From the NCBI GenBank assembly GCA_016931435.1, contig JAFGET010000138.1:1-17599 (forward strand): a stretch of DNA of 17,599 nt, read 5' to 3'. Below the pieces are notes generated by a model that had not been told where the DNA came from, searched no databases, and saw nothing but the letters and a program-made list of their open reading frames with translations. Shown here one piece after another: positions 14,356-17,599 of this stretch. Both the position numbers and the translations under genes were made by a program. Position 1 is the first letter of the stretch, and every line of letters starts with the position of its first letter. The DNA is from Candidatus Omnitrophota bacterium (GTDB lineage Bacteria > Omnitrophota > Gorgyraeia > Gygaellales > Profunditerraquicolaceae).

Positions 14356-14470
14356 CTCCTCACATAGCGCTCGGAAATTCTGTTGGAATTTCCTCGCATG
14401 TTCGGAGTAAATTCGCACTAATAACTTACTCATCTGTCTTCGTCAGATTCGTAAGTTATGTGCTCATTTA
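14356..14470. repeat. Twin-hairpin element, copy D (rpsS-rplV spacer)
   Basis: This copy shows the full consensus. Hairpin 1 (14356-14407) has CTCC/GGAG, TC/TC, ACAT/ATGT, an AGC bulge, GC/GC, TC/TC and GGAAATTC/GAATTTCC with loop TGTTG. Hairpin 2 (14408-14470) has TAAAT/ATTTA, TC/TC, GCAC/GTGC, a TA bulge, ATAACTTAC/GTAAGTTAT, TC/TC and an ATCTG/CAGAT tip with a C-TTC-G end loop. All four TC/TC loops are exact. The last stem base, A14470, is the A of the rplV ATG. It begins four bases after the rpsS stop, so the element is the whole spacer. Confidence 0.93.
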
Positions 14471-14802
14471 TGATATCAAAGGCAGAGACAAAATTTTTGC
14501 GTATTACCCCGACGAAAGTCAGGCAGGTCATAGAGCTGATCTCTCGCAAGGATGTCCTTGAAGCAGAAGCGATCCTCAGGAATTTAAATAAGCGTCCTAA
14601 GGAATTTCTGACTAAAATACTCAAGCAGGCGGTTGCTAACGCTAAGGTCAAAGGCTTTAAAGCCGAGCAGCTTTATATATCCAAGGCTATCTGCGACGTG
14701 GGGCCTACCTGGAAGAGGTTTAAGGCAGCGGCTTTCGGCAGGGCGGCTCCTATTAAAAAAAGAACGTCACATATTAAAATAGAGTTGGATGTTCGACAAT
14801 GA
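14470..14802 (+). CDS. rplV: 50S ribosomal protein L22
   Basis: L22 lines the exit tunnel with L4 and binds all 23S rRNA domains. I place the start at ATG 14470, giving MISKAETKFLRITPTKVRQV and 110 aa, the E. coli length. An in-frame ATG at 14458 would add MCSF from the hairpin arm, as at rpsG, and is not expected. Family blocks are AEAILRNLNKRP and YISKAICDVGPTWKRF, then the beta-hairpin tip AFGRAAPIKKRTSHIKIEL. No Shine-Dalgarno precedes it. Confidence 0.96.
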   Translation: MISKAETKFLRITPTKVRQVIELISRKDVLEAEAILRNLNKRPKEFLTKILKQAVANAKVKGFKAEQLYISKAICDVGPTWKRFKAAAFGRAAPIKKRTSHIKIELDVRQ

Positions 14803-14808
14803 TTATAG

Positions 14809-14866
14809 AGAACAGAGTACCGAGAGCAGATAGATTGTTCTGTAATCTGTATTCAGTAATCTGTTA
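14809..14866. repeat. Heptad-repeat palindrome (rplV-rpsC spacer)
   Basis: Right-hand words TCTGTAA, TCTGTAT, TCAGTAA and TCTGTTA run without gaps from 14839 to 14866. Left-hand words AGAACAG, AGTACCG and AGAGCAG run from 14809 to 14829. The arms 14812-14831 and 14845-14864 pair at 15 of 20 positions, with extra G-T wobbles. It occupies most of the 87-base spacer. A separate GAGGG (14882-14886) lies close to the rpsC ATG. Confidence 0.7.
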
Positions 14867-14889
14867 TCACCCGAACGAAGCGAGGGAAG

Positions 14890-15621
14890 ATGGGGCATAA
14901 GGTCAATCCGTATATTTTAAGGATAGGGATAATCCGCACCTGGCAGAGTAAATGGTTTGCCAAGTCAAAGGATTTCCCCAGGTTAATCAAAGAAGACTAT
15001 CGGATCCGTAATTTTATCAAAGCAGGGTTTCGTCAGGCGGCGATCTCTAAAGTCGTCATTGAAAGGCTTACCGAGCGCATGAAGATATATATTTATGCTG
15101 CCAGGCCTGGTATTATTATAGGCAGGCACGGAGCAGATATAGAGCGCCTGGTCCAGGATTTGAACAATATCATTAAAGGCATGAGCGTAGGAAGAGATGA
15201 TTTGAAGATCATCGAAGTAAAAGATCCTGCGTTAGATGCGCAATTGATCGGAGAGAACATCGCCTTTCAGATAGAAAAAAGGACGCTTTATCGAAGGGCC
15301 ATCAAGCGCGCGATTGAACAGGCGATGATGGCAGGAGCAAAAGGCGTTAAAATAACCTGTTCGGGAAGATTGGGAGGGGCAGAAATAGCGCGCACTGAGA
15401 CTTACAAACAGGGTAAGATTCCTCTTTCGACTTTTCGCGCGGACATTGATTATGCCTTATCAGAGAGCCTGACCACTTATGGCCTTATCGGTATCAAGGT
15501 CTGGGTTTATAAAGGGGATATTTTAATTAAGAGAAACACCGTAACTGCTCCGGCGCAGGTTCCGGAGCAGGATAAAGAACAGCCGCTTCAGCAGGCGCAA
15601 GTAATAAATAAAGCAGATTAA
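14890..15621 (+). CDS. rpsC: 30S ribosomal protein S3
   Basis: S3 forms part of the mRNA entry tunnel and helicase site on the 30S subunit. The product is 243 aa (E. coli 233), starting MGHKVNPYILRIGIIRTWQSKW. The KH domain carries RPGIIIGRHGADIERL with the GXXG loop. The C-terminal domain has ITCSGRLGGAEIARTE and STFRADIDYA. The tail is Gln/Pro-rich, a variable region in the family. Ribosome binding is probably through GAGGG three bases before the ATG, which is unusually close. Confidence 0.97.
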   Translation: MGHKVNPYILRIGIIRTWQSKWFAKSKDFPRLIKEDYRIRNFIKAGFRQAAISKVVIERLTERMKIYIYAARPGIIIGRHGADIERLVQDLNNIIKGMSVGRDDLKIIEVKDPALDAQLIGENIAFQIEKRTLYRRAIKRAIEQAMMAGAKGVKITCSGRLGGAEIARTETYKQGKIPLSTFRADIDYALSESLTTYGLIGIKVWVYKGDILIKRNTVTAPAQVPEQDKEQPLQQAQVINKAD

Positions 15622-15633
15622 AGGTAATATGCC

Positions 15634-16053
15634 ATGGTAATGATGCCCAAAAGAGTAAAATATCGCAAGTTGCAGCGTGGGACAAAACGGGGGGTCTCTA
15701 CAACTGGTTCAAATCTTGCCTTCGGTGAATTCGGGCTCAAGTCTTTAGAGAACGGATGGCTCAAAAATACCCAGATAGAGTCCGTGCGCGTCATACTTGC
15801 CCGGCAGCTTCATCGCGGAGGAAAGATGTGGATCAGGATATTTCCCCATAAATCCATTACTAAAAAGCCGGCGGAAGTACGCATGGGCAAAGGCAAAGGT
15901 GACTTGGACCATTGGGTGGCGGTCATCAAAAGAGGCAGAGTTTTGTTCGAGTTGGGTGGAGTACAGGAGGAATACGCCCGCCAATGCTTTAGGCTTGCCG
16001 CTTATAAATTGCCGCTGAGGACAAAGTTTATTACGAGGGTACATAAAGGATAA
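15634..16053 (+). CDS. rplP: 50S ribosomal protein L16
   Basis: L16 sits near the A-site tRNA elbow and helps organise the 50S central protuberance. The product is up to 139 aa, with MPKRVKYRKLQRGTKRG as the family N-terminus. There are three in-frame ATGs (15634, 15640, 15643). I keep the first because AAGG at 15621-15624 is best spaced for it, but 15640 or 15643 would resemble the usual start (MLMPKR) more closely. Core blocks are RVILARQLHRGGKMWIRIFP and KPAEVRMGKGKGDLDHWVAV. Twelve bases separate it from rpsC. Confidence 0.96.
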   Translation: MVMMPKRVKYRKLQRGTKRGVSTTGSNLAFGEFGLKSLENGWLKNTQIESVRVILARQLHRGGKMWIRIFPHKSITKKPAEVRMGKGKGDLDHWVAVIKRGRVLFELGGVQEEYARQCFRLAAYKLPLRTKFITRVHKG

Positions 16054-16059
16054 ATCTAT

Positions 16060-16254
16060 ATGAAAATCGAAGAACTACGCAATCTTAACAACGAAGAATT
16101 AGCTTCTAAAGAGAAAGCGCTTAAAGAGGAACTATTCAAGCTGAATATGCAGCGCTACGGGGGCCAGGTAGATAAAGCGCATATGTTTTCATTGATTAAA
16201 AAAGATATTGCGCGGATCAAGACTGTTTTACGCCAAAAGCGGGAAAATAAGTAA
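16060..16254 (+). CDS. rpmC: 50S ribosomal protein L29
   Basis: L29 is a small helical protein at the tunnel exit next to L23. The product is 64 aa, the usual length. It starts MKIEELRNLNNEELASKEK and ends with the conserved IARIKTVLRQKREN. It is six bases downstream of rplP, with AAAGGA as ribosome binding site. Confidence 0.94.
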   Translation: MKIEELRNLNNEELASKEKALKEELFKLNMQRYGGQVDKAHMFSLIKKDIARIKTVLRQKRENK

Positions 16255-16279
16255 AGACTTCCGGATAAAGTGAGGGGAA

Positions 16280-16552
16280 ATGGGTAAAAGAAAGGAATTT
16301 ATAGGGGAAGTGACCAGCGACAAGATGCAGAAGACCGTTATCGTGCGGGTTTTGTATTTGAGCAAGCATCGTAAATATAACCGCGTTATCAAAAGTTATG
16401 TCAAATTCAAGTCCCACGATGAAAAAAGCCAGGCTAAGATCGGAGATACGGTGCGCATACAGGAAACCCGTCCTCTTTCAAAAGATAAGCGTTTTAGGGT
16501 AGTGGAGATAGTGAAAAAAAGAGAAATACCTTCAGTCGAACTCAAGGAATAA
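16280..16552 (+). CDS. rpsQ: 30S ribosomal protein S17
   Basis: S17 is an OB-fold protein that binds 16S rRNA early in assembly. The product is 90 aa (E. coli 84), with GKRKEFIGEVTSDKMQKTVIV, the YNRVIKSYVKFKSHDE segment and IGDTVRIQETRPLSKDKRFRV. GAGGGG lies just upstream of the ATG. It is in the usual position between rpmC and rplN. Confidence 0.96.
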   Translation: MGKRKEFIGEVTSDKMQKTVIVRVLYLSKHRKYNRVIKSYVKFKSHDEKSQAKIGDTVRIQETRPLSKDKRFRVVEIVKKREIPSVELKE

Positions 16553-16556
16553 TCTT

Positions 16557-16925
16557 ATGTTACAATTAAAAAGTATCTTAGATGTTGCGGATAATACGGG
16601 CGCCAGGCGCGCAAGCCTGATCGGTATTTTAGGAAAGAAGGGAAAACTTGAGGCTGAAATAGGCGATATTGTAAATGTCAACGTGAAAGAATCGGCTCCG
16701 GAAGCCGCGATCAAAAAAGGCGAAGTGGCCAAGGCGGTTATCGTAAGGACCAGGCAGCCGATCAGGCGTCCCGACGGTTCAGTCTTAAGGTTTGACCGTA
16801 ATGCCGTAGTATTTATAGACCAGCAATTGAACCCAAAGGGCACGCGTGTTTTTGGCCCGGTAGCAAGGGAGTTAAGAGAGAAGAATTTTACTAAGATCAT
16901 ATCTTTAGCGCCAGAGGTCATATAA
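16557..16925 (+). CDS. rplN: 50S ribosomal protein L14
   Basis: L14 lies at the subunit interface, forming bridges with 16S rRNA, and is the binding site of RsfS. The product is 122 aa, the standard length, starting MLQLKSILDVADNTGARRA. Conserved stretches are KKGEVAKAVIVRTRQPIRRPDGS, the NAVVFIDQQLNPKGTRVFGPVARELR block and a C-terminal KIISLAPEVI. AAGGA at the end of rpsQ is a plausible ribosome binding site. It is followed by a 123-base spacer with a large palindrome. Confidence 0.97.
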   Translation: MLQLKSILDVADNTGARRASLIGILGKKGKLEAEIGDIVNVNVKESAPEAAIKKGEVAKAVIVRTRQPIRRPDGSVLRFDRNAVVFIDQQLNPKGTRVFGPVARELREKNFTKIISLAPEVI

Positions 16926-16929
16926 AAAT

Positions 16930-17028
16930 GTTACAAAAGTTGCAGATGTTACTAAAAGTTATAAAGGTTACATCAAATAGTTCAGTAACTTTTTGTAACT
17001 ATCAGTAGCCTATAGTAACATTTGTAAC
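16930..17028. repeat. Word-repeat palindrome (rplN-rplX spacer), period 9-10
   Basis: The left arm 16930-16971 and right arm 16985-17028 form a long imperfect inverted repeat around a 13-base centre. The arms consist of GTTAC-led words of 9-10 nt, such as GTTACAAAA, GTTGCAGAT and GTTACTAAAA, and the right arm read on the minus strand gives GTTACAAAT and GTTACTATAG. The sequence is unrelated to the other palindromes but built on the same plan. It fills most of the 123-base spacer. Confidence 0.75.
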
Positions 17029-17048
17029 CAAGTGGAACCTTGAATATC

Positions 17049-17360
17049 ATGTTTAAAATAAAAAAAGGCGATATAGTCCAGGTGATCAAGGGTGACGATA
17101 AAGGGAAGAAGGGCAAAGTCTTGAGGGTATTGCTTGATTCAAAACGCGCTATAGTAGAAGGCGTAAATTTGGTCAAAAAACATAAGCGCCGGACCCAGCA
17201 AGACCAACAAGGGGGAGTTGTCTCTATTGAGACCCCCATCAGTATCTCAAGCCTGATGCTTTTTTGTAAACAATGTAATAATCCCAGGCGCTCTGGGTTC
17301 CTGGTTTTAAAAGATGGCACTAAATCCAGGATTTGTAAATCCTGTAAAGAGGTATTATAG
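17049..17360 (+). CDS. rplX: 50S ribosomal protein L24, zinc-ribbon type
   Basis: L24 is an assembly-initiating 50S protein with a KOW domain. I start at ATG 17049 (MFKIKKGDIVQVIKGDDKGK), giving 103 aa. An in-frame TTG at 17040 is a weaker choice. The KOW motif is GDIVQVIKGDDKGKKGKVLRV. The C-terminal part has CKQC and, about 20 residues later, CKSC, the four-cysteine (probably zinc-binding) form seen in many bacterial L24 proteins. The upstream region is a long palindrome and has only a weak GGAA as ribosome binding site. Confidence 0.95.
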   Translation: MFKIKKGDIVQVIKGDDKGKKGKVLRVLLDSKRAIVEGVNLVKKHKRRTQQDQQGGVVSIETPISISSLMLFCKQCNNPRRSGFLVLKDGTKSRICKSCKEVL

Positions 17361-17362
17361 TG

Positions 17363-17599
17363 ATGACCCCTACTTTATTAGATAAATACAGAAGCGAAGT
17401 CATTCCACAGATGATGCAGAGGTTTGACCTTAAGAATAAATATGCCGTGCCTCATATTGAAAAAATAGTCGTAAATATGGGCGTAGGAGAAGCGTTGACT
17501 GATATCAAGATACTGGATAAGTCTATGGATGAGCTGGCTGCGATCACCGGCCAGCGGCCCTTAATGCGCAGGGCAAAAAAAGCGATCTCTAATTTTAAG
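17363..17599 (+). CDS. rplE: 50S ribosomal protein L5, N-terminal 79 residues (3' end outside window)
   Basis: L5 binds 5S rRNA and the P-site tRNA elbow. The frame runs from ATG 17363 to the window end without a stop. A GTG at 17360 overlapping the rplX stop is an alternative start. MTPTLLDKYRSEVIPQMM is followed by the diagnostic VPHIEKIVVNMGVGEA and RRAKKAISNFK. AAGAGG ten bases upstream is a good ribosome binding site. L5 follows L24 in the standard spc order. Confidence 0.95.
   Translation, partial: MTPTLLDKYRSEVIPQMMQRFDLKNKYAVPHIEKIVVNMGVGEALTDIKILDKSMDELAAITGQRPLMRRAKKAISNFK

Noticed and set aside
14356..14407. Kink-turn on the minus strand (three-base bulge plus tandem GA)
   Set aside because: The bulge is separated from the GA/GA pairs by GC or by the 4-bp stem, so the required bulge-GA adjacency is not met.
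6684..14470. CRISPR array made from the repeated elements
   Set aside because: Copies are kilobases apart, vary in stem sequence, and have genes between them.

Overview
The window is one uninterrupted plus-strand block of transcription and translation genes: the 3' part of rpoB, then rpoC, rpsL, rpsG, fusA, tuf, rpsJ, rplC, rplD, rplW, rplB, rpsS, rplV, rpsC, rplP, rpmC, rpsQ, rplN, rplX and the 5' part of rplE. This is the rif (rpoBC), str (rpsL-rpsG-fusA-tuf), S10 and spc gene order of Bacteria fused into one cluster. Every gene is full length except the two cut by the window edges. No tRNA, rRNA, transposase, CRISPR array or credible minus-strand gene was seen, and no promoter or terminator could be supported.

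The organism is a bacterium of medium G+C. RpoC (1342 aa) carries the long insertion in the trigger-loop region found in Proteobacteria and in Planctomycetes/Verrucomicrobia/Chlamydiae (PVC)-type lineages. EF-Tu has an unusual switch I (KVVTI in place of RGITI) that I recall from Planctomycetes and relatives. Together with the general style of the sequence, this suggests a PVC-side candidate phylum, possibly Omnitrophota. That placement is an inference and was not tested.

The spacers are the unusual part. Many junctions are tight (rpoB/rpoC, rplD/rplW, rplX/rplE and others), but nearly every spacer over about 60 bp is filled by a fold-back element. Four spacers (rpsL-rpsG, tuf-rpsJ, rplC-rplD, rpsS-rplV) hold six copies of one twin-hairpin element of about 110 bp. 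Each copy is two abutting hairpins whose helices are broken again and again by TC-opposite-TC internal loops. Stem sequences differ between copies with compensating changes. The last stem base of three copies is the A of the next gene's ATG, and in a fourth copy it lies immediately before the ATG. Read on the minus strand, the TC/TC loops become tandem GA/GA mismatches and some end loops become GAAA or GAA, so the structured molecule may be the strand antisense to the operon. Two spacers hold tandem pairs of the element, and one copy carries a 45-nt insert between its hairpins.

Four other spacers (rpsJ-rplC, rplB-rpsS, rplV-rpsC, rplN-rplX) hold unrelated inverted repeats whose arms are built from degenerate words of 7 nt (9-10 nt in the last). 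Most genes behind either class of spacer element lack a recognisable Shine-Dalgarno sequence, whereas tuf, rplB and rpsQ have clear ones.

Functionally the genes supply the RNA polymerase beta and beta' subunits, both main elongation GTPases and fifteen ribosomal proteins. The repeat families are the best candidates for something undescribed.
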